A DNA stretch of 64,000 bases from Linum tenue. Taxonomy: Eukaryota > Streptophyta > Magnoliopsida > Malpighiales > Linaceae. Both the position numbers and the translations under genes were made by a program. Position 1 is the first letter of the stretch, and the number at the start of each line of letters is the position of its first letter. The notes beneath the pieces are model-generated. The model searched no databases. It saw only the letters and a program-made list of their open reading frames with translations, and was not told the DNA's origin. Where the stretch lies: the NCBI GenBank assembly GCA_946122785.1, contig CAMGYJ010000005.1:89584547-89648546 (forward strand), given 5' to 3'. Of the stretch, positions 35,696 to 48,155 are shown piece by piece.

Positions 35696-37055
35696 TGATA
35701 ACGATGTAATTGCATGATTTTATACCCCTATTTCTTATCCATTTGCGGAGCATGGTTGTGTGTTTTGGCCTATTTTACGCCGGGTTGTGCTACTTTGTCC
35801 TATTTCAGGTCCCAGGCGTCAAAGGGAAGGCCAAGCACGAGTTTCGGATCGTTTGGAAGTCGTTTGGACAAGCCAGGGCCAAAACACGGGCAGGAGGCCC
35901 TCAGAACACGGCCGTGTTCCTGACCGTGCTTTTATGGCCGAGACTTCCCAAGGGTGGCTTGGACCACCTAAAAAACACGGGCAGGCCTGAGGAAGAACAC
36001 GGCCGTGTTTTGCACTGAACACGCCCGTGTTTTCATGATGCCCGTGGCCGTGTTTTTAAGCCAGATCCAAAACACGGGCGGGCTGAGGCAAAGCACGGCC
36101 GTGCCCTCGACCGTGCTTTGGCCAATGATGCCCTTTTAGGCAGATTTCAGCCAAATTGAGAGGGGATTCGAGTTTTAGAGAGACAGAGCGATTCCTAGAG
36201 AGAGAAAGCGACGAACAAGAGTCTCCAAGTGCCCTAGCTTGATCTTCAACACCATTGGAGCTTGGCTTGAGCTTGGAGAAGTGTCGATTCAACGTCCAGG
36301 AGCAGAAATCCATCTTCACAGTATGATTTCCGCATCTGATTCTGCTTTTGCTTCTTTCTCCATGGAGTAGTTCTCCCATTCATCTGGGTGTGGGAAACCC
36401 TAGTTCTGTATGTTGGGATTGATTGTATGAACCCAAGTACTGTTTCTATGAATTGATTATATTCGATTGAGGTTTGAATGATTGAATGGCATGAATCCTG
36501 ATCAAATTCCTGTTGTTTCTGCTTTAACCTAGAATGAGAATATCTGCCTAGGTTAATAGAGTATCCTTAATTGAAGGTAGTGAATTGGTGACTTTAGTCG
36601 AGGAGCCAATTCACTATTCTGTACCGAATTCAATTCGGTAGTGGAGGTTTTGTTCATAGGGCCTCAATCTGTTTACTCCGGTGGAGGTTAGTCGCCCGCT
36701 AGAGACTCAGATTGAGAGGGTCTGAAGACCTTTAGTCGAGACTTCAGACTGTTTGAGAACCTTCCGCAGTATAACTATAATAGAAATTGAACTTGGTAAT
36801 TACAATCCGGCTTAAGTGCAGACTAGGGGGAACCATATCCGGGTGACCTCTCTTAACCTGAAAACAACCGTTTAGTTGCTTTGCTTGCTTGTTAGTTTAG
36901 ACCTTCACTAAAGTTTCATTGCTAGATAATACGAATTCACTGAGTAGTCATCACATCTAGGACCCGGGTTGACATTAAAACCCAAACCCGCTATACTACG
37001 CTTTAGGAAGTGGTTACACTTGGCCAATTTCTAGAGTGACAGTAGGAGTGAGTCA
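35696..37055 (+). repeat. 5' LTR of the outer Athila-type element
   Basis: TGATAACGATG ... GGAGTGAGTCA, 1360 bp. Dyad modules built on AACACGGCCGTGTT and arms AAAACACGGGC occupy about 35880-36120. From about 36120 on it aligns closely with the LTR of the inner element; the module region does not. Confidence 0.93.
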
Positions 37056-37061
37056 AGTTTT

Positions 37062-37079
37062 TGGCGCCGTTGCCGGGGA
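37062..37079 (+). other. Primer binding site of the outer element, tRNA-Asp
   Basis: TGGCGCCGTTGCCGGGGA, 18 bases complementary to the tRNA-Asp(GUC) 3' end, six bases after the LTR. Confidence 0.85.
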
Positions 37080-37203
37080 CGGCTAGGTTGTTGAAGAAAA
37101 GTGATTTTTGTTACTCTAGCATTTACATTTTCGCATTTAGTTTTTGTTCTTTCCCACTTGTGCCTTCACGGGTTTGCATTGCTTGATTGTGTGCAGATAG
37201 TGC

Positions 37204-39760
37204 ATGACCCGTAGCCAGTCGGGAGGTTTACTGCCGTTGGATCCAGAGATTGAACGCACCTGCAACCAACTTCGGAGACAACAGCGAGCTAGACTGGCTA
37301 CGGTGGAGTACAGAGACGGCCAATTGAGCAGCGAATCCGAGGAAGAGCACGAGATGGAGGGCGAAGACATCCCACAACCGGGGAATGCTCGACAGGCTCC
37401 CCCGGTGAATCAGCATCCACCACCACCGCCGGGTCCCACCTTGGAGTACTACTACACTCCACGGATTGCTGACATCCGCCCGGTCATCCTCTATCCACCC
37501 ATCCCAGCAAACAACCTCGAGATCAAGCCATGCTGGATTCAACTCATTACATCATCTATCCAGTTCCATGGTTTGAAGGATGAGGAAGCCCGGGCACACC
37601 TTTCCCGTTTTCTGCAGCTGACGAACGGGTTCAAGCTGAATGGTGTTCCGGATGATGCAATCCGTCTTCACCTCTTCCCCCATTCTCTGGCAGGGAATGC
37701 TAAGAGGTGGTTGGAGACCCAGCCCCCTTTGTCCATCACTTCTTGGCACGATCTAGCAGACAAGTTCGTGCACAGGTATTATCCGGCATCGAAGACTACT
37801 GAGATTCAGCGGGAGATCACTCACTTCCGCCAGGAGCCAGATGAGTCCCTTCGTGATGCATGGGAGCGGTACATGGGATACTTCTGGCAGTGTCCCCATC
37901 ATGGCTTCAGGGATGCTTTCACAGTAGGGAACTTCTACAGTGCCCTCACCCCAGACAGCCAAAGGGTGATCGAGTCTCTATGCCCAGGAGAGGATATTCT
38001 CACTAAGACTCCACCCGAGCTGAACCAGATGATTAGTACCTTGGCTGCCTGCGATCATTCCTGGGGGCAGAGCAGCAGAGGCAGGCATTCCCGGGACCGT
38101 GGTGTGCATGCCATGGAGGCCCGATCCGGGTTAGAGCAGCAGGTGGCTGAGTTGGTGCAGACATTGAAGCAGCCCAATAGTCTCCTACCGGGCCGAGGTG
38201 TCGCTCCGCCTCCAGTCGCTCAGTGTCAGTGGTGTGAGAGCCCGAACCACCTGGTGGAAGATTGTCAGTCTATGAGGGAGTCTTCTACTCCCCAAGAGCA
38301 GGTGGATTTCATCGCCAATGCTCGGCGCCTGGACCCATACAGCAACACCTACAATGAGGGATGGCGCCAGCACCCTAACTTTGCCTGGAGCAGCAACACC
38401 AACCAGCCACCTGGTTTCCCAGCACCAGCAGGTGGTTTCCAGCAGAGCCAGCCCTTCTAGGCTAGGCAGGGGCCACCACCACAGCAGCAGCCCTACCAGC
38501 CTAGGCAAGGGCAGCCATTCCAGCAGCCCCAGGGCCAGTTTGCTCATCCTCCAGCAGCCGCAGCACTAGATCCTCAGATATCTGACCTGAAAGAATATTT
38601 TGCAGGCTTTCATGACCACCAGTCAGGTGAACTTCACAAGGATGGATCAGAACATAGCCTCACTGGAGGCAGGCCAGAGGAACCAAGGTGCCATTCTGCA
38701 AGATCTACAAAATCAGATTGGGAGCCTAGCTCGCCAGAACACTACTAGGGCACCGGGGACTCTGCCTGCCACCACCATCCCCAATCCACGAGACCCGCAT
38801 GAGGCCGCACACGCCATCACCACCAGGAGTGGCAAGACTACATCTGCTGCTCCTGCCCAGCCCAGGCGAGACGACCCACTACCGGCTTCAACACCTCCAG
38901 CTGATACTGCAGAGGTGGGGGAAGGCAGCACAGCACCTGCTCCAAAGCCGCAACCTGTGGTTAAGGAGCATACACCCCAGCTGCCCTTCCCCACTCGACT
39001 TCATAAAGACAAGCTGGAGACAGAGTTTGCCAAGTTCATGGCAATGTTGAAGCAGGTCAACATCAGCATGCCGTTCGTGGAAGCACTGTCGAAGATGCCC
39101 AAGTATGCCAAGTTCATGAAAGACCTCCTCACCAATAAGAAGAAACTTGGGGATCTTTCGACAGTGATGCTCAGCGAGGAGTGTTCTGCTATCTTGTAGA
39201 ACAAGCTGCCCGAGAAGCGCAAAGACCCAGGGAGTTTCACTATCCCTCTTGTTATTGGAAGCATGCATGTAGGAAAGTCCTTGGCGGACCTAGGCGCTAG
39301 CATTAACGTCATGCCCTATAAATTGTTTAAGAAGCTAGACCTAGGTGAACCTAGAGCTACTAGGATGAGTATTCAGTTAGCTGATCGTTCTATCGTGCAT
39401 CCTAGGGGTATCATTGAGGACTTGCTTGTTAATGTTGGTGCATTCACATATCCTGTTGATTTTGTTATTTTGGATATAAATGAGGATGTGGATGTGCCTT
39501 TGATTTTGGGTAGACCATTTCTCGCCACCGCCAAGGCGCTTATTGATGTGCATAGTGGTAAATTGATTCTGCGTGCTGGTGATGAACAGGCTACTTTTTC
39601 TGTGTCTGACAATGGGAAACATTCTCATTTGCATGATGACATAGACTACTGTGATGTGCTTACCGATTTTGAGACCGCACTCGCCATCACGAGTGCGGGT
39701 ACTGATGATGCTCTTGAGCGTTGTATTTTGCTAGGTGAGCAGGCATTGCAGGAGCCATAG
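37204..39760 (+). pseudogene. gag-protease of the outer element, with amber stops and a frameshift
   Basis: Starts MTRSQSGGLLPLDPEIERTC. The gag core has HLFPHSLAGNAKRWLETQ, SITSWHDLADKF and SLRDAWERYMGYFWQCPHHG. The knuckle is CQWCESPNHLVEDC (CX2CX4HX4C, about 38220). A TAG at 38458 stands where the inner element has CAG. One extra base near 38590 shifts the frame. A second TAG at 39197 again replaces CAG. The protease follows (LADLGASINVMPYKLFKKLD, PLILGRPFLATAKAL), then a third TAG at 39758 before pol. Apart from these breaks the protein is nearly complete and close to the inner copy. Confidence 0.9.
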
Positions 39761-39772
39761 CTGGCGGAGCAG

Positions 39773-41364
39773 TTGGCCGCGTTGGAGAGTGGCCCTTTCT
39801 TGGAGGGCGACAGGCTGTTTAAACCGATCTCATCCTCCACCCGCATCACCACCTCCTTGGCGGGGCACGAGTTCTACTGCTTCCTGGATGGGATGTCCGG
39901 GTACTTTCAGATCCCTATTGCACCGGAGGACCAGGCGAAGACCACTTTCACCTACCCCTTCGGCACATTTGCTTACCGGAGGATTCCATTCGGGCTATGC
40001 AACGCCCCGGCCACCTTTCAGCGATGCATGCTCGCCATATTTGACCGTCTGGTCGGCGAGATCATGGAGGTGTTTATGGACGATTTCTCGGTTTATGGAG
40101 ACTCCTTCTCTCACTGTCTCCATAACCTGGAACTCGTTCTTAAACGGTGTGAAGAAACGAACCTGGCACTGAGTTGGGAGAAGTGTCACTTCATGGTTCG
40201 AGAAGGCATAGTTCTGGGGCACAAGATCTCCAATATGGGGATCGAGGTAGACAGAGCAAAGATCGAGACTATCAGCAAGCTGCCTCCTCCTACATCTGTA
40301 AAGGGGATCCGGAGTTTTCTTGGCCATGCAGGTTTCTATAGGCGGTTCATCAAGGACTTCTCGAAGATCGCCCTGCCCCTAACTAAGCTTCTAGAGAAGG
40401 ATGCCCCCTTCCTGTTCACTGATGCTTGCACAGCGGCGTTCACCACCTTGAAGGAGAAGCTCACCCAGGCTCCTATCATGGTTGTTCCAGACTGGTCCTT
40501 ACCATTTGAGCTGATGTGCGACGCCAGTGACTTTGCTGTTGGAGCTGTTTTGGGGCAGAGGCGAGATCAACACTTCCGACCTATCTACTACGCCTCGAAG
40601 ACTCTGAATGATGCCCAGGAGAACTACACCACCACCGAGAAGGAGCTGCTTGCGGTGGTGTTTGCCTTTGATAAGTTTCGCCCCTATCTGGTCTTGTCCC
40701 AAGTGACCGTGTACACAGATCACTCCGCGATTAGATACCTGATGAGCAAGGCCGATGCCAAGCCTCGGCTCATACGATGGATCTTACTGCTGCAGGAGTT
40801 TGATATTGTGATCCGGGACAAGAAGGGAGCAGAAAATGTTGCAGCTGATCACCTCTCCCGGTTGGACGCACCTCCTGCGGACAACCTCGTGGAGGAGATT
40901 GATGACTCCTTCCCAGATGAGAGGTTGATGATGATGTGCTTGGTGGAGAGTGTCACCCCCTGGTACTCTGATTTTGCGAACTATTTGGTGGGCCAGCAGC
41001 TGCCCAAGGGGATGGCAACTCACGCCAAGAGGAAGTTTTTCTCCGATCTGAAGTACTACTTCTGGGATGACCCTCATCTTTTTCGGATCGGAGCCGACGG
41101 GATCATCCGTCGTTGTGTTATGGAGAGTGAGATGGAGGGCATTCTATCTCACTGTCATGAGGGACCTACTGGCGGTCATCACGGAGGAAACCGCACGGCG
41201 AGGAAGGTGCTCCAGTCGGGATTTTACTGGCCCACGCTCTTCAAGGATGCAGACGCCTTCGCACGCAGGTGCGACCGATGCCAGAGGTCAGGTAACATCT
41301 CTGCCCGTGATGAGATGCCCCAGAATGTGTTTATCACTTGTGAGATTTTTGATGTCTGGGGTAT
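39773..41364 (+). pseudogene. pol of the outer element, first part: RT (N-terminally deleted), RNase H, integrase zinc domain
   Basis: The frame continues from the protease. RT begins abruptly at [18 protein letters not shown] after an unrelated-looking 25 residues, so the usual fingers part with the VCIDYR motif is missing. The rest is intact: [18 protein letters not shown], catalytic FMDD near 40077, then RNase H from [17 protein letters not shown] (40505) to [11 protein letters not shown]. The integrase zinc domain HCHEG...HHGG...CDRCQ is at about 41150-41285. The frame is cut inside the codon after DVWG by the inner element at 41365 and resumes at 49502. Confidence 0.9.
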
Positions 41365-42705
41365 TGATAGACCGATAATTATACATATTTTCACCCCTAT
41401 TATGGAGCCGTTTGTGCTGAGGAATCTCGTGTTTTAAGCCGATTTTACGCCAGGTTGTGTGTTTGTGTCATATTTCAGGTCCCGGCGTTGGAATCGAGGC
41501 GGAGAAACGAGTTCTGGGTCGAAAGGAGCCGAGTTGGGACTAAGGGGGCTGCAGGAGGAAAATACCCGGTCGGATGGCAAAATACCCGACCGGGTATTTA
41601 TCGTTTTTGGCACCCGTGAGAAACAGAAGGGGGCCCGGGCGAAGGCCTTAAATCCCCGGTCGGGGATTTTGGTGGTAGACCGGGGATTTTCGCCTTTAGT
41701 GGAACGGTGCGTTTCACAATACCCGGTCGAACCATAAAATACCCGACCGGGTATTTTGACCGGGTATCGCGACCAGGCAGCTGATAAAAGAGGAAGAAGG
41801 CCAATTTTCAAAGGGTTCCGAGTTTTTGAGAGAGAAACCGATACCTAGAGAGAGAAAGCGTCGAACCAGAGTTCTCAAGCGCCATAGATCGATCTTCAAC
41901 ACCATTGGAGCCCGTCTTGAGCTTGGAGAAGTGCGATTAAACGTCCAGAAGCAGGAATCCAACTTCACAGTATGATTTCCGTGTCTGAATCTGCTTTTGC
42001 TTCTTTCTCTATGGAGTAGTTTCCCCATTCATCTGGGTATGGAGAACCCTAGATTTGTATGCTAGGTCTGATTGTATGAACCCAAGTACAGTGTTTGTGA
42101 ATTGATTATATTCGATTGAGGTTTGAATGATTGAATGACTTGAATCCTGATCAAATTCCTGTTGTTTCTGCTTTGACCTGGAATGAGAATATCTGCCTAG
42201 GTTGATAGAGTACCCTTAATCGAAGGTGGCGAATTGGTGACTTTAGTCAAGGGGCCAATTCGCTATTCTGTACCGAAGTCAATTCGGTAGTGGAGGTTTG
42301 GTTCATTAGGGCCTCAATCTGTTTACTCCGGTGGAGGTTAGTCGCCCGCTAGAGACTCAGATTGAGAGGGTCTGGAGACCTTTAGTCGAGACTTCAGGCT
42401 AATTGAGAACCTTCCGCATTATAACTTTCATGAAAACTGAACTTGGCAAATTGCAATCCGACTTAACGGCAGTCTAGGGGGAAACCATATCCGGGTGACC
42501 TCTCTTGACTTGACAACAAACCGTTTACTTGCTCTGTGTTTTGTTTGCTTGAGTTTCACTAAAAGTTCACTGCTAAATAACAAGAATTCACCGAGTAGTC
42601 ATCACATCTAGGACCCGGGTTGACATTAAAACCCGACCCGCTATACTACGCTTTAGGAATTGGTTATACTTGGCCATTTTCTAGGGTGACAGTAGGAGTG
42701 AGTCA
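41365..42705 (+). repeat. 5' LTR of the inner element
   Basis: TGATAGACCGA ... GGAGTGAGTCA, 1341 bp. Three dyad modules with cores at 41580-41599, 41650-41669 and 41736-41757 (arms such as AAATACCCG/CGGGTATTT). Confidence 0.93.
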
Positions 42706-42711
42706 AGTTTT

Positions 42712-42729
42712 TGGCGCCGTTGCCGGGGA
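42712..42729 (+). other. Primer binding site of the inner element, tRNA-Asp
   Basis: TGGCGCCGTTGCCGGGGA, identical to the outer element. Confidence 0.85.
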
Positions 42730-42852
42730 CGGCTAGGTTGTTGAAGAAAAGTGATTTCTGTTACTTTAGCATTTTCATTTTTGCATTGAGTTTTTGCTTT
42801 GTCCCACTTGTGCCTTCACGGGTTTGCTTGCTTGAGTGTGTGCAGGTAGTGC

Positions 42853-45674
42853 ATGACCCGTAGCCAGTCAGGAGGTTTACTGCCGTTGGATCCAGAGCTT
42901 GAACGCACTTGCCGCCAACTTAGGAGACAGCAGCGAGCTAGACTGGTTACGGGAGAGCGCATAGACGGCCACTTGACCAGCGATTCTGAGGAAGAGTACG
43001 AGATGGAGGGCGAAGACATCCCACAACCGGGGAATGCGCGACAGGCTCCCCAGGTGAATCAGCATCCACCACCACCGCCGGGTCCCACCTTGGAGTACTA
43101 CTACACTCCACGGATTGCTGACATCCGCCCGGTCATCCTCTATCCACCCATCCCAGCAAATAACTTCGAGATCAAGCCAGGCTGGATTCAGCTCATCACA
43201 TCCTCCAGTTCCATGGCTTGAAGGATGAGGAAGCCCGGGCACACCTTTCCCGTTTTCTGCAGCTGACAAACGGTTTCAAGCTGAATGGTGTTCCGGATGA
43301 TGCAATCCGCCTTCACCTCTTCCCCCATTCTCTGGCGGGGAATGCTAAGAGGTGGTTGGAGACCCAGCCCCCACTGTCCATCACTTCTTGGGACGATCTG
43401 GCGGATAAGTTCGTGCACAGATATTATCCGGCATCGAAGACTACTGAGATTCAGCGGGAGATCACTCACTTCCGCCAAGAGCCAGATGAGTCCCTTCGTG
43501 ATGCATGGGAGCGGTACATGGGATACTTCTGGCAGTGTCCCCATCATGGCTTCAGCGATGCTTTCACAGTGGGGAACTTCTACAGTGCCATCACCCCAGA
43601 CAGCCAGAGGGTGATCGAGTCTCTATGCCCAGGAGGGGATATCCTTACTAAGACTCCACCCGAGCTGAACCAGATGATCAGTACTTTGGCTGCCCGCGAT
43701 CATTCCTGGGGGCAGAGCAGCAGAGGCAGGCACTCCCGGGACCGTGGTGTGCATGTTATGGAGGCCAGATCCGGGTTAGAGCAGCAGGTGGCTGAGTTGG
43801 TGCAGACACTGAAGCAGCCTAACAGTCTCTTTTCGGGCCGAGGTGTAGCTGCGCCTCCAGTAGTTCAGTGCCAGTGGTGTGAGAGTCCAAACCATCTGGT
43901 GGAGGACTGCCAGGCTATGCGGGAGTCCTCTACTCCCCAAGAACAGTTGGCCTTCATCGCCAATGCTCGGCGCCTCGATCCATACAGTAACACATACAAT
44001 GAGGGATGGCGCCAGCATCCCAACTTCGCCTGGAGCAACAACACCAACAAACCACCTGGTTTCCCAGCACCAACAGGTGGTTTTCAGCAGAGGCAGCCCT
44101 ACCAGGATAGGCAAGGGCCACCACCACAGCAGCAGCCCTACCAGCCTAGGCAAGGGCAGCCATTCCAGCAGCCCCAGGGCCAGTTTGCTCAGCCTCCAGC
44201 AGCCGCAGCTCCCGATAATCAGATGGCTGATCTGAAGAACATTTTGGCGACATTCATGACCACCAGCCAGGCGAATTTCGCAAGGGTGGACCAGAGCATA
44301 GCTTCTTTGGAGGCAGGGCAGAGGAACCAGGGTGCTATTTTGCAAGATCTACAGCACCAAGTCGGTGTCCTAGCGCGCCAGCTTACTGCTCGGGCCCCGG
44401 GGACTCTACATGCCACCACCATCCCCAATCCGCGGGACCCGCACGAGACCGCACATGCCATTTTCACCCTGAGCGGCAGTCCTACATCAGCTGATCCTGC
44501 CTCGACTAGGCAGGAGGAACCACTACCTGCTTCAGCACTTCCAGCCGGTGATACAGAAGTGCGGGTGGAGAAGGAAGCCCCTGCTCCCAAGCCACAACCA
44601 GTGGTGAAGGAGCACGTACCCCAGCTTCCCTTCCCCACTCGCCTTCACAAAGACAAGTTGGAGACTGAGTTTGCCAATTTTATGGCAATGTTGAAGCAGC
44701 TCAACATCAGCGTACCATTTGTGGAGGCACTGTCGAAGATGCCCAAGTACGCTAAGTTCATGAAAGATCTCTGCACCAACAAGAAGAAACTTGGGGATCT
44801 CTCGACAGTGCTGCTGAGCGAGGAATGTTCTGCCATCCTGCAGAACAAGCTGCCCGAAAAGCGCAAGGATCCAGGGAGTTTTACTATCCCTCTTACTATT
44901 GGCAGCATGCATGTAGGAAAGTCCTTGGCGGACCTGGGCGCTAGCATTAATGTCATGCCATACAAATTGTTCACAAAGCTAGACCTAGGTGAACTTAGCC
45001 CTACTAGGATGAGCATTCAGCTAGCTGATCGTTCTGTGGTGCATCCTAGGGGTATCATAGAAGATTTGCTTGTTAATGTGGGTGCATTCACATATCCTGT
45101 TGATTTTGTTATTCTGGATATAAATGATGATGTGGATGTGCCTTTGATTCTAGGTAGACCATTTCTTGCCACCGCCAAGGCACTGATTGATGTGCATGAT
45201 GGTAAACTGATCTTGCGTGCTGGAAATGAACAGGCTGTTTTTCCTGTGACTGAGTCTGATTATTGTGCTATGATTTCTGTATCGCCTGTGCATGCTATTT
45301 CTGATCAGGTACACGAGCCTGTCGTGTACCCTTCTGCACCTCTCATTTTGCAGGACCCGCCTATCATTCCTTCGTCGCCACTCCATCCAGTCTCGCCTCC
45401 GAACAAAAAGCTCAAGGAGGGGTGGCGGCCGAAGCCGCAAGTGGCTAAGCCTGCACGGAAGAAGAGTGGAGACCACTATGAGCTGGTCCCACCCCCCGCA
45501 CCACGACCACCCTGGCCATCCGAGTACTCACTCGCCTGCATCTTGCCGGATGGCCAGGTCGAGCTGACTTCTGCTGGTGGTTGCAACCGTCGGGTGCACG
45601 GTCACCACCTGAAGCTGTACCTCAACAGCGATGTGGATCCGCTCTTGGAGGCACCTGTTCCTGCCCTTCCCTGA
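42853..45674 (+). pseudogene. gag-protease of the inner element with an integrase-tail end; one 4-base frameshift
   Basis: gag starts MTRSQSGGLLPLDPELERTC. A four-base deletion near 43205, judged against the outer copy (ACATCATCTATCCAG there, ACATCCTCCAG here), breaks the frame; from 43218 the rest is one open frame to 45674. It has the knuckle CQWCESPNHLVEDC, the protease LADLGASINVMPYKLFTKLD and PLILGRPF. After a Pro-rich linker it ends ACILPDGQVELTSAG and VHGHHLKLYLNSDVD, which matches the integrase end of the outer element ([23 protein letters not shown]). So about 3 kb of pol is missing between protease and the integrase tail. Confidence 0.9.
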
Positions 45675-45681
45675 GTATCCA

Positions 45682-45745
45682 CCATGGGCGTCCAGCTAAA
45701 AGACGGTAAAGAAGCGCTTGTGGGGAGGCAACCCCACCACGGTTT
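45682..45745 (+). promoter_or_regulatory. Conserved post-pol motif with a GTGGGG/CCCCAC hairpin, inner copy
   Basis: Starts a few bases after the stop codon: CCATGGGCGTCCAGC, AAAGACGGTAAAGAAGCGC, then GTGGGG-AGGCAA-CCCCAC (45720-45737), a perfect six-bp stem. It is identical over about 60 bases to 50381-50443 although the flanking sequence is diverged. Possible roles are RNA processing, export or packaging; none is shown. Confidence 0.7.
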
Positions 45746-45987
45746 GACTTTCTTTCTTATGTTTCGAGTCGGATTGCGATTTGGTTTTGTTTTGGTTTGT
45801 TTCATTTGTTCTGGATGACGTCGTATTGGGCTGACATCGGACCTCACATATTCTGGTTGAGCTCTTCTGTTCCCCTTGAGCTGTGCTGTGTTCCCGACTG
45901 GTCCATTTCCAGTCCTCTGCCGTCCGTGCATCCCGGTAACATCGTTCCCCTTTCCTTCCCTCTTCTCCATTGAGGGCAATGTCGATC

Positions 45988-46001
45988 TTAAGTGTGGGGG
46001 G
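45988..46001 (+). other. Internal polypurine-tract-like motif, inner element
   Basis: TTAAGTGTGGGGGG, the same word as the terminal tract at 48139, about 2.1 kb upstream of it. Confidence 0.6.
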
Positions 46002-46035
46002 ATGTTTATCTTTTGACTGCATTAGCTCTGTTTGT

Positions 46036-46089
46036 GTGCTTGGAGCCTAGTCCACTGTCCAAATCTTACGATTTGAGGGCTCCAAGTAC
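46036..46089 (+). other. Bulged hairpin motif, inner element copy
   Basis: Lower stem GTGCTTGGAGCC/GGCTCCAAGTAC (12 pairs, one G-U), internal loop TAGTCCACTGTC opposite AG, upper stem CAAATC/GATTTG, loop TTAC. It lies after the internal polypurine-like tract. Confidence 0.7.
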
Positions 46090-46795
46090 TGCTGTTGGAT
46101 CATATTGGCACTGTGTTTTGATGGATGAATTGATTGGTTTTCGGATTAATGCATGACGACTTGTTTGTGACTAGGACAACCTATGATGAGGACTGAGATG
46201 TGCAGTAAAACGATGTAGGGGTTCAGTTTGTCAACTGTTTGCTTGCCAACTGTGACTTGATCTGACTTGATCTGATTACTTGTCCTTGACAGTCGTTTAT
46301 GCATCTAGTTCAGGGTATCAGAATGTGAGATAGAGTATATAGGTGGCCATGTGAGATTTGAGCCTGCTCGTTTCTTTCTTGTGCGATAGATCCCTCTTCC
46401 ATGATGTGTAGCATTCACGTTGTCACTAGCTAAGGTGATGGGGGCATAGGATTAGCCCACGCCCAAAACTGACTGTCCTGATGTGTCATACCCCCTAGTC
46501 AGCCCTTTGAGCCGTGTGTTATCCTTTCTTTTGGTCTATAATGAAAAAATCACCCTTGTTGCATCTTTTAGAAGGTTCCACAGAGTGGTTTTATATATTC
46601 TCTGCTGTTTCTGCTAAAGTCTATGTGAGTGTTGGAGGTAGTGCTTAAAAATTGGGCAGGTGTTTGAAATTTATGCAGAAGTGGGGGCTCTCTTAAGAAA
46701 TGAAAAGAAAAATGAAAGAAAAACAAAGAAAAATTGAAAGCAAAAGAGAGTCACTACCAAAAATCGGAGTAATGCCCAGTAAGCAGTGTTTCTTA

Positions 46796-48033
46796 GCAGT
46801 CTGGCTTGGAAATGCTGATGATTATGCCTCCTTAGCTCTTGTGCTCTTAAGATATTGAGGAATGCAGAATAGCAGAAAGAAAATACCGGGTTGGTTGACT
46901 GTGATTGTGTGTTTGGAAAATGTGGAACCTTTTTGCTATGAATACTTCCACCACCTAAAAGGCCTTTTCCCCATGTCCAAGACCCTAGCCAGTCATTTGA
47001 ACCTGTGTCTAAGACCTCCTGATTAGTTAGTGGTGACACCCCATATGTGAACTCTAGCATTTAGAGGCTGCCATCATGGTGAAGAGATGATAGGGATTGA
47101 GAGAAATAGCATGCGCATCTTTCGCATCAAAAATTGTCCTGACCCCACTGGTCGAGAGTGAGTGATTCATTTCCATTTTCTATATGCTCTTGTACCCCGG
47201 TGAGGACCTAGATTGCTCGGTCTCTATTCTGATGTTTTGAGTTGGATGCATGAGTCGACTGTTTTGAGTAAGTGGTTGAATCAAGTCTAGGTTGGCTAGT
47301 GAACAGATGGGAGACTCTTCCTTTACTCGATTTGCTGCACTCGAATGTCCTTTGTGGTGGTTGTCCAGGTTGTTATTAAGGTTGTGCATGTATTGATGTT
47401 TGAAAACAAGTGCGGCAGTCTGGCTTGGAAATGCTGATGATTATGCCTCCTTCGCTCTTGTGCTCTTAAGATATTGAGGAATGCAGAATAGCAGAAAGAA
47501 AATACCGGGTTGGTTGACTGTGATTGTGTGTTTGGAAAATGTGGAACCTTTTTGCTATGAATACTTCCACCACCTAAAAGGCCTTTTCCCCATGTCCAAG
47601 ACCCTAGCCAGTCATTTGAACCTGTGTCTAAGACCTCCTGATTAGTTAGTGGTGACACCCCATATGTGAACTCTAGCATTTAGAGGCTGCCATCATGGTG
47701 AAGAGATGATAGGGATTGAGAGAAATAGCATGCGCATCTTTCGCATCAAAAATTGTCCTGACCCCACTGGTCGAGAGTGAGTGATTCATTTCCATTTTCT
47801 ATATGCTCTTGTACCCCGGTGAGGACCTAGATTGCTCGGTCTCTATTCTGATGTTTTGAGTTGGATGCATGAGTCGACTGTTTTGAGTAAGTGGTTGAAT
47901 CAAGTCTAGGTTGGCTAGTGAACAGATGGGAGACTCTTCCTTTACTCGATTTGCTGCACTCTAATGTCCTTTGTGGTGGTTGTCCAGGTTGTTATTAAGG
48001 TTGTGCATGTATTGATGTTTGAAAACCAGTGCG
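46796..48033 (+). repeat. 619-bp tandem duplication in the inner element
   Basis: GCAGTCTGGCTTGGAAATGC begins at 46796 and at 47415. The two units differ at only a few positions (CTTAGCTC/CTTCGCTC, CACTCGAATG/CACTCTAATG, AAACAAGTGCG/AAACCAGTGCG). The outer element has one unit (about 54016-54640). Confidence 0.93.
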
Positions 48034-48138
48034 ATTCACGTGTTTTGTGCCCTTATGACTTGTCCCCAGTGTTGGTTGATTGAAATATGTAAAGCTTACC
48101 TAGTGTCTGACTTGGTTTGCTTGGGGACAAGCAAACGG

Positions 48139-48155
48139 TTAAGTGTGGGGGAGTT
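48139..48155 (+). other. Polypurine tract of the inner element
   Basis: TTAAGTGTGGGGGAGTT immediately before the 3' LTR (TGATAG at 48156). Confidence 0.8.

Noticed and set aside
35710..36022. Overlapping open frames on both strands rich in HGR, GRP and CF residues (also at 50627-51301 and 54773-55085).
   Set aside because: They are translations of the palindromic ACACGGCCGTGT modules, which stay open in several frames by composition. They lie in LTR or internal control sequence.
46671..47679. Two nearly identical minus-strand frames starting MLEFTYGVSPLTNQ.
   Set aside because: They arise from the 619-bp tandem duplication of a non-coding region; the outer element does not keep the frame.
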